Source: CAYUJH01 sp964394585 (GTDB lineage: Bacteria; Bacteroidota; Bacteroidia; Cytophagales; Flammeovirgaceae). Taken from it: a DNA stretch of 64,000 nt. The stretch lies in assembly GCA_964394585.1 (NCBI GenBank), contig CAYMYI010000001.1, positions 66,025 to 130,024 of the forward strand, read 5' to 3'. The notes under the pieces are model-generated. The model was given only the letters and a program-made list of their open reading frames with translations. It did no database searches and was not told where the DNA came from. Shown in pieces: positions 55,877 to 64,000 of this stretch (its first letter is position 1; every line of letters begins with the position of its first letter). The position numbers were made by a program, and so were the translations under genes.

Positions 55877-58275
55877 CTAGCGACGCCCGCGGCCACCCTC
55901 TCGGTTTCCGCCATTATTTTCTAGCTTGCCTACGCGATAGCGAAGTGTTGCTAATACAATTTGCGTTTCACGATTGTATTTAAACCGTTGACTAAAATTG
56001 GTTCCAAAGTTTTCGCCTCGGAAATTCCGTGTATCGAAAATATCTTGAAAAGATAGGCTCGCCATCAGTTTTTTATCCATAAACGCCTTCTGAAGACTTA
56101 CATCTACATAGTAGCGTGCCAAATCTCGCCCTTGCGCTTCAATTTCCGGAGCAGTGTAATTGCCGGTAAATTGTAAATCAATCCCCCACCCCAGGGCAAA
56201 TTAAAGTCTGAGTTGAGTTTCGCATACCACGAGCTACCGGAGTTCGAGAACGAATCGTCGAGGTTGGTACCGTCTACATCCATACGGAAGAAAGAGTAGC
56301 TCGCATTGAGCGACCACCACTTAGCTACCGTTAATGTACCAATGAGTTCTACACCATAGGTATCCATCGAATTCAAGTTTTGTGGTCCGCGTACCGAAAT
56401 TCCATCTTCTACACGTACAATCCAATCTACTTGCCCATTCACTCGGCGGTAGAACGCATTGGTAGTTAGGGTGAAACGGTCTTTAGTGTACATATGCCCT
56501 ACCTCAAACGAGTTGATGTATTCTGGCTGCAAGTTGGGGTCGCCTTGGCGTACGTTGAGCGAGTCTGACACATCGCGGAAAGGGTTTAACCACCTGCCAC
56601 GTGGGCGGTCAATCCGGCGGCTGTACGTAAACTTGAATGTATTTGCCTCGTTCACTTCATAGGATGTCTGGAACGAAGGGAAGAAGTTCAGATATGACTG
56701 TTCGTTGGATTCCCCGGTATTATAGAGTTTAGTATTTACAAACGTTTGTTCAGCTCTCACCCCCACAGCAAAGTTTAACCTTCCCATGTTTTGGCTATAG
56801 ATAAGATACCCGGCATGCACCTGATCTTCGTATAAGAATCGGTTAGTTGGGCTTCGCTCTTCAAATACGCCGGTTTCTTCGTTGCGTACTTCGTAGAGGA
56901 AATCGGTATCAAAACTGCGAAGTACCGATTTGTAACCTGTCTCTAACTTACCGGCTAGTAGCGGTTGGGCGTAATCTACTTGGATGATATGCGTTTTGCG
57001 AACATCGTCGGAGAAAGAGCGCTGCAAATTGTTAGGATTTCCATCCAAATCGGATAACTCAAAAGCGCCGTTATATACGTTGATAATTTCGCTTTCTTCT
57101 TGGTTGCGCACCGAGCTGCTAATCAAAGCGCGTAGTTCTCTATCTTTTTGCTCAAATTCGCGTTCATAAATCAAGGCGTTATCGTAGGTAAAATTCGATT
57201 CAATCTGGTTATTCTCTCGAATGTACTGAGTGAGCAGTGTCCCATCGCTCAGTTGACTCACACGCGTTTGTCGCGTATCGTAATCGTCTTCATCCTCCAC
57301 ATTGAATACCCCTTCGTACGTAAATTTATTTTTCCCTAAATACACCGAAGTACTTATGTTGAAGGTATGCTCCATATCTTCGCGTGCACTATTATTAAAC
57401 TGCTCGAGGAACTCGTCGTCGTCGTAAGTTTCACGGAGAGAGTATCCATCGCCAATGCGGGGCCAGCGGCGGAAACTGTACCCTCCTGAAATGCGGAAAT
57501 TTTCGCTCATATGACCTCCACGAATTGAAGCATTCAGGCGTTCGCGCGTACCGTAAGTTACCTCAGTGCTACCATTATTCCCTTTGTTTTCACCCTTTTT
57601 CAACTTGATGTTCAGCACACCACCGGCGGCTTGCGCATCATATTTTGCATTCGGGTTATTGATAATCTGGATATTTTCAATGGCACTAGCGGGAATTTGT
57701 TCCAAATCGGCAGCAAGCGAAGAGTTGCGCCCATCAATCAAAATATTGGTATTGCTACTTCCCCGAATAGAAACCGTGCCATCGTCGTTTACCCGTACCG
57801 AAGGCGTATTGCGCAGGATATCGAGTAACGTACCCCCTACGTTAGAAATGGTTTGGTCGGGTCGGATTTCCAGCCCCTCCATAGTAGTTTGCACAGGCGT
57901 GCGGATTTGATCGCCTTCAATCACTACCTCTTCTACCATTTTCACATCTTCTGCAATAGCAATAGGGTCTAAAGTCTGAGAAGAATTCAATGCTACGTTC
58001 GTAAGCTTTTTTTCCTTATAGCCTACAAATGAAATGAGGATATCGTAAGTGCCTTTTTGGGCTTTGATGGTAAAGTTGCCGTCAAAATCTGAAGTTCCCC
58101 CACCTATAGGCGTATCGCCTCCGGGTTTTAAAAGAGCTACCTGAGCATAAGGAATAGGTTCTTCTGTGTTTTCTGAAACTATCTTCCCCTTCAGCGTAAT
58201 AGCCTCTTGAGCGAAGATACTACCAGCCCAAAAACATGCAATTGAGGTAAAAAAAAGTCGAGTAAAGAATTTCAT
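55877..58275 (-). pseudogene. TonB-type outer-membrane barrel receptor with frameshift
   Basis: This would be a receptor of about 799 residues, paralogous in layout to the one at 49582: a signal peptide (ending GSIFAQ), a CarboxypepD_reg-like domain (ITLKGKIVSENTEEPIPYAQ, DGNFTIKA), a plug (NTPSVRVNDDGTVSIRGSSN, ILIDGRNSS, IINNPNAKYDAQAAGGVLNI) and a barrel (YSRRIDRPRGRWLNPFRDVS). The long frame runs off after NLPWGGG at about 56185. The end of the barrel continues in another frame as IDLQFTGNYTAPEIEAQGRD, then LARYYVDVSLQKAFM, to the stop at 55877. Five G on the coding strand (56183-56187) at the break should be six or three. It is either a real null allele or a sequence error. Confidence 0.85.
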
Positions 58276-58587
58276 AATTACTGTGTGTTTTCGTTGAATT
58301 GTAAAGTCTAATTACAATATTAGTACAGACTGATTGAAACAGTTGTTTATACATTAACAGGGAAATGATGGGATTATCTGATATTTAACTCCTTGTTAAC
58401 GAGTAAGAAAGCCTAACAGACTTTTTTAGTAATAACCGATACTTTTAGATAAATCTTAAAAATGTTCGCCCTAAGAACAGGGTTATCAATTATTTCCCCA
58501 ACATAACCACACGAGACGCCTATTAACTTTCCTTTAAATTTGTTGGATTTTATTTATCTTTATATCAGTTTAGAAAAGATGCTTTCC
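58276..58587. other. AT-rich divergent intergenic region
   Basis: This region lies between the TonB-type barrel gene (minus) and the SDR gene (plus). No reading frame or RNA gene was seen. It contains GTTCGCCCTAA (58464-58474), the same 11-mer as at 49484-49494 before the other TonB receptor, and a short inverted repeat CTAAT...ATTAG near 58309-58324. It probably carries the promoters for both genes. Confidence 0.5.
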
Positions 58588-58595
58588 TACCTTTG
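58588..58595 (+). promoter_or_regulatory. Predicted -7 box of the SDR gene
   Basis: TACCTTTG matches the Bacteroidota -7 consensus TAnnTTTG exactly and ends 34 nt before the start codon at 58630. A good -33 element at the expected distance is not obvious. Confidence 0.5.
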
Positions 58596-58629
58596 TATCG
58601 CTTATAAGAATTAACAGTACTCATTACCT

Positions 58630-59436
58630 ATGAAAGATAAAGTTGTCATCATTACCGGAGGATCTTCTGGGATTGGGAAAGCACTTGCCGAAGAGTTTGG
58701 CAAGCACGGAAGCAAAATTGTAATCACAGGCAGAAGGCTTGAACCTTTACAAGAAGTAGCACAAGACCTCAAAATACAAGGTATTGAAACCATGATGGTA
58801 CAAGCCGACGTAAGCTCGGAAGAAGACAACAAACGCATGGCAGAAGAAGTACTCGCAAAGTTTGGCAGAATCGATATCTTGATCAACAACGCAGGAATTT
58901 CCATGCGTGCCCTGTTCGAAGAGGTCGATTTAGAGGTAGTAAAAAAAGTGATGGACATCAATTTTTATGGGGTGTTGTACGCCACCAAGTACTGTCTGCC
59001 GTCTATCATAGCACATAAAGGTTCGGTGGTAGGGATTTCCTCGATTGCCGGCTACCGAGGCTTACCCGGCCGCACCGGCTACTCGGCTTCTAAGTTTGCT
59101 CTGCAAGGCTTCTTAGAGGTACTGCGCACCGAGATGATTCCCAAAGGAGTGCACGTCTTAACAGCATCGCCCGGGTTCACCACTTCTAACATTCGGAAAG
59201 CCTCGCTCACTAAAGATGGGACTTCGCAGGGCGAATCGCCTCGCGACGAAAACAAAATGATGAGTGCCGAGGAATGCGCCCGCCATATTTACAACGCCAC
59301 CAAAAAACGAAAAAAAATCTTGGTACTTACCTCTTTAGGGGTTTTCACCGTATGGATGAATAAATTTTTCCCCGGACTGATGGATAAAATTGTGTACAAG
59401 GAAATGGCAAAAGAGGCGAATGCGCCCATTCAATAA
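58630..59436 (+). CDS. Short-chain dehydrogenase/reductase (SDR)
   Basis: This 268-residue classical SDR has the cofactor motif VVIITGGSSGIGKALAEEFG (TGxxxGIG), the acidic loop DVSSEEDN, ILINNAGISMR (NNAG), the Ser of SSIAGY, and the catalytic GYSASKFALQ (YxxxK). The C-terminus is basic, then hydrophobic (KKILVLTSLGVFTVWMNKFF), suggesting membrane association. The Arg-containing TGRRL after the second strand suggests NADP(H). The substrate is unknown. A conserved DUF-type gene follows 44 nt later. Confidence 0.92.
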   Translation: MKDKVVIITGGSSGIGKALAEEFGKHGSKIVITGRRLEPLQEVAQDLKIQGIETMMVQADVSSEEDNKRMAEEVLAKFGRIDILINNAGISMRALFEEVDLEVVKKVMDINFYGVLYATKYCLPSIIAHKGSVVGISSIAGYRGLPGRTGYSASKFALQGFLEVLRTEMIPKGVHVLTASPGFTTSNIRKASLTKDGTSQGESPRDENKMMSAEECARHIYNATKKRKKILVLTSLGVFTVWMNKFFPGLMDKIVYKEMAKEANAPIQ

Positions 59437-59480
59437 CCATAACTCAAAGTATATCGCGTATCTGTTAACCAAAGAATCCT

Positions 59481-59975
59481 ATGATTAACCAAAGTGCTGC
59501 TTTCTTATTTGCGTTTACCACCTTGCTCCCTTTTGCCACCGATCAATCGCGCATGGCAATTTTTGATTTAAAGAAAAATCCCGATGGGACTTTCCATCTA
59601 AAAGCCGTGTTTAACCGCCGAAATTTGCTGAATGTCCTCCAAGATAGGCACAACACTCTGCACACCGATAGCCTTTCTATGCCTCTGAAAGCGTATTTAG
59701 GCGAGCATCTTGCTTTTTACTTCGACGATGAACCTGTAGAAATGGAATGGCATTCTGCCCGTACCGGAGAGCAATTTATTTCCATTGAAGCCCACCTGCA
59801 TACCGAAGTATCTTCTCCTTACAACATCCGCATTCAAAATAGCTGCTTGGTCGACAAAGTAGCACAGCACGCCAACCTCATCCGCATTTATTTATACGAA
59901 GGGAAACGCATATTTCGGCTCGATGCCAACCGCAAAACCACAATGGTGCGGTACCAAGTTTATGAAAGCAGATAA
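59481..59975 (+). CDS. Hypothetical protein, possibly DUF6702-like
   Basis: This 164-residue protein is not firmly recognised. A hydrophobic N-terminus (AAFLFAFTTLLPFA) may be an export signal. The rest is a predicted beta-rich domain (MAIFDLKKNPDGTFHLKAVF, HLAFYFDDEPVEMEWHS, EAHLHTEVSSPYNIRIQNSC). The pattern of strands resembles DUF6702 envelope proteins, but key motifs could not be confirmed by eye. It lies between the SDR and DUF2071 genes in the same direction. Confidence 0.6.
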   Translation: MINQSAAFLFAFTTLLPFATDQSRMAIFDLKKNPDGTFHLKAVFNRRNLLNVLQDRHNTLHTDSLSMPLKAYLGEHLAFYFDDEPVEMEWHSARTGEQFISIEAHLHTEVSSPYNIRIQNSCLVDKVAQHANLIRIYLYEGKRIFRLDANRKTTMVRYQVYESR

Positions 59976-59991
59976 AACGCACTTATATTTG
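59959..59991 (+). promoter_or_regulatory. Predicted promoter of the DUF2071 gene
   Basis: A TTTA element (59959-59962) and a TATATTTG -7 box (59984-59991, exact to TAnnTTTG) are separated by 21 nt. The start codon at 60022 is 31 nt downstream. Confidence 0.5.
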
Positions 59992-60021
59992 TTCGCAATG
60001 CACTTCTAACCCCAGTAGCCC

Positions 60022-60735
60022 ATGAGCTTTCTAAAAGCCGAATGGCGAAAACTTGCTATTGCCAATTATACCCTTTCCCCCGACCTATTGGAACCTTATG
60101 TGCCGGCAGGGACAAAGCTCGATATTTGGGAAGGAAAATGTTATGTAAGCTTAGTGGGGTTCATGTTTCAAAATACACAAGTGATGGGAGTAAAAATCCC
60201 GTTTCATGTCAATTTTGAAGAAGTTAACCTCCGTTTTTATGTGAAGCGATTTGAGCATAACGTATGCAAAAGAGGAGTAGTTTTCATCAAAGAGATTGTT
60301 CCTAAACCTGCCATCACCTTTGTTGCCAACGCGCTTTACAACGAAAATTACGAAACCCTGCCCATGCGCCACACATGGCTCACCGAAGACAACCGCAGAA
60401 CAGTAGCTTACCAATGGAAAAAACGAGGGAAATGGAACGAAATTCGGATAGTTGCCAGTGAAGAAGCGCAGGAAATTTCCCCCGGCAGCGAAACTGAGTT
60501 TATTACTGAGCATTATTGGGGGTATGCAAAAGTAAACGCTCACAAAACCAACGAATACGAAGTAACCCACCCACTTTGGAAAACTTATTCCGTAGTAGAT
60601 TACACGATTGAAGTCGACTTTGCTATGCTCTATGGCCCACAATTCGGGTTTTTAAGTACACAAAAACCGGCATCGGTGATGTTGGCTGAGGGTTCAGAAA
60701 TTACTGTGGAATCCAAGAATACACTTAGTATATAA
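60022..60735 (+). CDS. DUF2071 (YqjF-like) protein
   Basis: This 237-residue protein matches the DUF2071 family over its length: MSFLKAEWRKLAIANYTLSP, then PAGTKLDIWEGKCYVSLVGF and FHVNFEEVNLRFYVKRFEH, then FVANALYNENYETLPM. The family adopts an acetoacetate-decarboxylase-like fold, but its catalytic role is unproven. It is likely cytoplasmic, and is preceded by a good promoter candidate. Confidence 0.88.
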   Translation: MSFLKAEWRKLAIANYTLSPDLLEPYVPAGTKLDIWEGKCYVSLVGFMFQNTQVMGVKIPFHVNFEEVNLRFYVKRFEHNVCKRGVVFIKEIVPKPAITFVANALYNENYETLPMRHTWLTEDNRRTVAYQWKKRGKWNEIRIVASEEAQEISPGSETEFITEHYWGYAKVNAHKTNEYEVTHPLWKTYSVVDYTIEVDFAMLYGPQFGFLSTQKPASVMLAEGSEITVESKNTLSI

Positions 60736-60901
60736 GCATGTTGTAAAACAAGGTAAACAGAATAACCCTTGTTAGAACTTCGCTAAAATATACTCGAAAC
60801 GAATCGGGCGGTGCATCGCTGGAACTGGGAAAGTGGCACCTTGTAAGTCTTTGTAGAAAAAAAACCAACAATAAATTTTTTCCTTTTCTGAATAAGCACT
60901 G

Positions 60902-61495
60902 TCAATAACTCTTTGCCTTTTGGAGCACTCGGCGGAAGCCATCGGTATTGTAGCTGCCCATACCTACCTTTTCTACTACAATTTTTCCTTTCGGAGAGAT
61001 GACGTACGTAGTGGGAATCGATTGCGCTTGATATGGTTCGGGAATACGCCCCGACAGCCGATACACCGGAAAGGCATACTTCTTTTTCGCTAAGAACGCT
61101 TTAAGTTTCGCTTCGTCTTTATCGACACTTACCATCACAAATGCGACATCTGCTTCGGAAACAGAAGCATGTAAGGCAGCAATTTCGGGCATTTCGGCGA
61201 TGCAAGGCGGGCACCAAGTCGCCCAAAAATTCAAGAAAATCACTTTCCCTTTCAAAGTCTCCATTGCTACGGCATTACCTTCCATATCGGTGAGGGGGAG
61301 CGCATAGCTTGCCGGTTGCTGCTCGTTTTCAGCTAACATCGAAGGAGACAGAAACCCCGTTTTTAAAAACAAATTCTGAATCCCTCCGAAAACTGTGGTA
61401 TGCAACCCAGAGGCATACAGAAAGATGAGTACTCCGAAAAATACGCCCCACTCTATCAGTTCTCGCCGCAAACTTTTCTTTTTCTTGGTTTTCAT
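60902..61495 (-). CDS. TlpA-family membrane-anchored thioredoxin
   Basis: This 197-residue periplasmic thiol-disulfide reductase has an N-terminal anchor (about 15-33, WGVFFGVLIFLYASGL), then the TlpA fold with KVIFLNFWATWCPPCIAEMP (active site CPPC), VAFVMVSVDKDEAKLKAF and SIPTTYVISPKGKIVVEKVG (cis-Pro). It may keep cysteines reduced for cytochrome c assembly, as the Ccm system elsewhere in the window would need, but that link is inference. Its start codon directly abuts the DinB stop codon. Confidence 0.93.
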   Translation of the reverse strand: MKTKKKKSLRRELIEWGVFFGVLIFLYASGLHTTVFGGIQNLFLKTGFLSPSMLAENEQQPASYALPLTDMEGNAVAMETLKGKVIFLNFWATWCPPCIAEMPEIAALHASVSEADVAFVMVSVDKDEAKLKAFLAKKKYAFPVYRLSGRIPEPYQAQSIPTTYVISPKGKIVVEKVGMGSYNTDGFRRVLQKAKSY

Positions 61496-61957
61496 TTATT
61501 GTTCAGGTTTTCTAGCGAAAAAAATAAAGTCCGTAGCAGGCAGCGCCTTGGCGATGGGTTTGATCAGTACGTTGAGTTGCCCTCGATGATACGTTCCATG
61601 CATACACAGGTGCGTTACAATTTCCCCAAGTGTATTTTGGAAAGAAACACCCTGCGAATTTTGATAGGATACTACCCGCAGAAAATCGCCATCGGAACAG
61701 TCCTCTAAAAAAGTTTCCCATTCAGCTTGGTGTGTTTGCAATTGACCCTCCCATTCCGTTTTGGGCAGGGTTTCCCACACGGAAAGAGCAGCTTCGGTAT
61801 CGGTGATGCGACTATACCAAATAGCTTGTGCGGCAATCAAATGAGAGAAAATCTCGTGGCAACGTTGGGGGAGGCTTTCCAGCAATTGCAAATGGGCTAA
61901 CACCTGGGCATTTGCCCATTTTTCGTAGCTAAATAATTGTTGATAGTAGGTTTTCAT
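61496..61957 (-). CDS. DinB family protein
   Basis: This 153-residue four-helix DinB/YfiT-type protein has YYQQLFSYEKWANAQVLAHL at the N-terminus, HEIFSHLIAAQAIWYSRI and the C-terminal HLCMHGTYHRGQLNVLI. The spaced histidines (first His in IFSHLI, then HxxxHRG) form the expected divalent metal site. Family members include thiol transferases and metal-binding proteins of unknown role. It is cotranscribed with the tlpA-like gene, with stop and start touching. Confidence 0.9.
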   Translation of the reverse strand: MKTYYQQLFSYEKWANAQVLAHLQLLESLPQRCHEIFSHLIAAQAIWYSRITDTEAALSVWETLPKTEWEGQLQTHQAEWETFLEDCSDGDFLRVVSYQNSQGVSFQNTLGEIVTHLCMHGTYHRGQLNVLIKPIAKALPATDFIFFARKPEQ

Positions 61958-62031
61958 ACTTATAAAACTACAAAAGTCTGGAGTAGTTTGTAGTTTACGG
62001 CATTCCTTTCATTAGTTAAAATGCAACAATT

Positions 62032-62619
62032 ATGAAATGTTGGTTTTCAATTCAGATACGGTTTAAAATAGGGCTATTTTTTTCGTTCTTAGGCTGTTTC
62101 ACCTTCAGTGGATTGTTAAATGTTATGGCACAATCGTTAGAGCACAAACCTCGCAAAAGCCCGGTGGGTTTGGCAACGTTTAAAAAAGACGATTTGTACC
62201 TAAAGGTTACCTACGGTCGCCCTTCCATCCCCGATGAAGAAACGCCCGTGTTTGGCAAGCAAGTCCCTTGGCGTAGGCTGTGGCGCACCGGCGACGACGA
62301 CGCCACCGAGCTCACTACCACCGACACACTCGATGTTTTAGGCACTACCCTACTGCCTGGTACCTACACCCTGTTCACCATCCCCGATACGGCGGAATGG
62401 ACCGTAATTTTAAACCGAGAAGTTGGGCAATGGGGGCATTATACCTACAACCCCGAAGCCAATGTCCTAAGCGAACGCGTTCCCCTGTACCAAGCACCGC
62501 GCGCCTTTCTTCAACTATCTATTTTTTTAGAAGAAGCCGAATATGGTGCCGATTTAGTACTGATTTGGCGTTTTTCTGCCATCCGAATTCCTCTCAAACG
62601 GAAAGAAAACTTTGACTAA
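62032..62619 (+). CDS. DUF2911 protein
   Basis: This 195-residue protein with a signal-like hydrophobic N-terminus (about 10-35) matches DUF2911: DDLYLKVTYGRPSIPDEETP, VPWRRLWRTGDDDATELTT, LPGTYTLFTIPDTAEWTVIL and GQWGHYTYNP. The family is common in Bacteroidota and has unknown function; it is expected in the periplasm. No operon partner is evident. Confidence 0.88.
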   Translation: MKCWFSIQIRFKIGLFFSFLGCFTFSGLLNVMAQSLEHKPRKSPVGLATFKKDDLYLKVTYGRPSIPDEETPVFGKQVPWRRLWRTGDDDATELTTTDTLDVLGTTLLPGTYTLFTIPDTAEWTVILNREVGQWGHYTYNPEANVLSERVPLYQAPRAFLQLSIFLEEAEYGADLVLIWRFSAIRIPLKRKENFD

Positions 62620-62697
62620 AATGGCGTAATGAGGGCAATGCGCTAAAAACAACCACAGCAAAAAATGGATAACCCTTCCATCCTGTAAATCTTACCC

Positions 62698-62705
62698 TAC
62701 CTTTG
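62698..62705 (+). promoter_or_regulatory. Predicted -7 box of mnmE
   Basis: TACCTTTG fits the Bacteroidota -7 consensus exactly and lies 49 nt before the mnmE start codon. The -33 element is weak. Confidence 0.45.
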
Positions 62706-62754
62706 TGGGCACATTTTCAAGTAATTATAAAACTTTCATTTCCATACCTGTTCC

Positions 62755-64000
62755 ATGAATTCAACCACTACCAACGAGGAAACAATCATTGCCTTGGCAA
62801 CTCCGCCGGGCACTGCAGCGCTTGCCGTGTTGCGCATTTCTGGCAACGATGCCATCCGCATTACCAACCAGCTATTCAGAGGAAAAGACCTTGAAAAACA
62901 GCCAGGGCACACGCTGCACTTTGGTACCCTCCGCGATGGAGAGCGCATTGTAGACGAAGTGTTAGTTTCTGTGTTCCGCGCGCCGAAATCGTACACCGGC
63001 GAAAACAGTGTGGAAATTTCCTGCCATGGTTCGGGGTATGTAGTGCAGCAAATTATCCGTTTATTTTTGGAGCATGGCGTCCGCTATGCCAAAGCAGGGG
63101 AATTTACCCGCAGGGCATTTTTGAACGGAAAGTTTGATCTTGCCCAAGCCGAAGCTGTTGCCGATCTTATTGCTGCCGACTCGGAAATGGCACATCGCGC
63201 CGCAATGAACCAAATGCGCGGAGGGTTTTCCCAGGAAATTGCACGCCTGCGCGAAAAGCTCATTCATTTTGCTTCTATGATAGAACTCGAACTCGATTTC
63301 AGCGAAGAAGATGTAGAGTTTGCCAACCGCGAGGAACTCACCGCCTTAGTAGAAGAATTAAAAAAAATTATTGAAATGCTATTGCAGTCGTTTGCACTAG
63401 GAAATGTCATTAAAAATGGAGTACCAACCGTAATTGCAGGGAAACCCAATGCAGGAAAATCTACCCTATTAAATGCAATATTAAACGAGGAAAAAGCAAT
63501 TGTTTCGGATATCCCCGGCACTACACGCGATTTTATTGAAGATGAGGTAATTATACACGGAATTACCTTCCGTTTTATCGATACGGCAGGGCTGCGTAAC
63601 ACCACCGATGTGGTAGAAAATATAGGAGTGCAACGCACATACGAAAAAATGAAACAAGCCTCGCTTATTATTTATTTATTCGATGCACTCGAAACTTCGG
63701 CTTCGGAGCTTGCTAACGAAATAGAAAAACTCCAAGCCCTGCAAATTCCCTACGTATTAGTAGCCAATAAAATGGATTTACTAGAAGGGCAGTTACCCCC
63801 TGCTTTGCGCCATTACACAGATATTCTACCACTTTCTGCTAAGCATAAAACCGACCTCGAAAACCTAAAAGAAAAGCTCTACGAAATGGTAAACCTCAGC
63901 AATTTTAAAACGGGAAACACCGTAGTAACCAATGCACGCCATTACGAAAGCCTACGAGCCACCCAAGAAGCCCTGCAAGCTGTACTCTATGGCATTGCCC
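62755..64000 (+). CDS. mnmE: tRNA modification GTPase MnmE, 5' part (cut by window edge)
   Basis: The ATG at 62755 opens a frame that stays open to the right edge (415 codons), so it continues beyond the window. It begins MNSTTTNEETIIALATPPGT and has AVLRISG, SCHGSGYVVQQIIR, GEFTRRAFLNGKFDLAQAEA (the folate-binding N-terminal domain). The G domain follows from about residue 222: AGKPNAGKSTLLNAI (G1), DIPGTTRDFIEDEV (G2), RFIDTAGLRN (G3) and LVANKMDLL (G4). With MnmG it modifies the wobble uridine of several tRNAs. The C-terminal helices and the CxGK motif are outside the window. Confidence 0.95.
   Translation, partial: MNSTTTNEETIIALATPPGTAALAVLRISGNDAIRITNQLFRGKDLEKQPGHTLHFGTLRDGERIVDEVLVSVFRAPKSYTGENSVEISCHGSGYVVQQIIRLFLEHGVRYAKAGEFTRRAFLNGKFDLAQAEAVADLIAADSEMAHRAAMNQMRGGFSQEIARLREKLIHFASMIELELDFSEEDVEFANREELTALVEELKKIIEMLLQSFALGNVIKNGVPTVIAGKPNAGKSTLLNAILNEEKAIVSDIPGTTRDFIEDEVIIHGITFRFIDTAGLRNTTDVVENIGVQRTYEKMKQASLIIYLFDALETSASELANEIEKLQALQIPYVLVANKMDLLEGQLPPALRHYTDILPLSAKHKTDLENLKEKLYEMVNLSNFKTGNTVVTNARHYESLRATQEALQAVLYGIA

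Noticed and set aside
1..64000. tRNA, rRNA, insertion sequences and attachment sites
   Set aside because: I read the intergenic gaps and found no cloverleaf-like sequence, transposase gene, terminal inverted repeats or direct repeats flanking an island.

Overview
The window looks like chromosomal DNA from an aerobic member of the Bacteroidota, probably a Cytophagales-type bacterium. The evidence is gene content: DUF5916, DUF1599, BT_3928-type, DUF4349, DUF2911 and DUF2279 proteins, two TonB-dependent outer-membrane barrels, an HU/CCDC81-SPOR protein and a Reg_prop-SpoIIE sensor. Start codons are rarely preceded by good Shine-Dalgarno sequences, and several promoters fit the Bacteroidota pattern (TTTG, about 19-21 nt, TAnnTTTG). 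No rRNA, tRNA, CRISPR array, prophage or insertion sequence was recognised.

Layout. 1-3583: the end of an RND efflux pump, an outer-membrane barrel and a TolC-type channel. 3595-6912: a DUF5916 protein, a decayed fragment of a [NiFe]-hydrogenase maturation locus (hypF joined to hypC), and a SnoaL-like protein. 6961-14915: a leftward six-gene cluster encoding a giant TPR protein, an outer-membrane barrel, an HU/SPOR membrane protein, ExbB, ExbD and TonB. 15108-17735: a seven-LysM protein with a lysozyme-like C-terminus. 17957-22585: a frameshifted sugar porter, DUF4349 lipoprotein, orphan TRAP substrate-binding protein and cell-wall amidase. 22582-27751: amine oxidase, small lipoprotein, methyltransferase and folP, then DUF1599 and DoxX-like genes. 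27916-31001: a translationally coupled GT4 plus GH57 pair. 31171-36511: a SpoIIE sensor, then ccmB, ccmC, a ccmD-like gene and ccmE. 36607-43814: holA, a frameshifted PAS histidine kinase, nadE and RidA. 43901-52889: a secreted M24 peptidase, sulfide:quinone reductase, CAP protein, LytS/LytT two-component pair divergent from a TonB receptor, and a dienelactone hydrolase. 52988-64000: rho, DUF2279, a second frameshifted TonB-type barrel, SDR, DUF2071, TlpA, DinB, DUF2911 and the 5' part of mnmE.

Most of the window is ordinary core genome with an envelope theme: transport energised by TonB/ExbBD, cell-wall hydrolysis and binding, and cytochrome maturation. The most distinctive points are the hypF-hypC deletion scar, the TPR-barrel-HU/SPOR-ExbB-ExbD-TonB cluster, the signal-less LysM/lysozyme-like protein, the Cys-type CcmE, the GT4 with a long inserted segment, and three genes each broken by a single apparent frameshift. 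I did not find a clear-cut new defence or mobile system.
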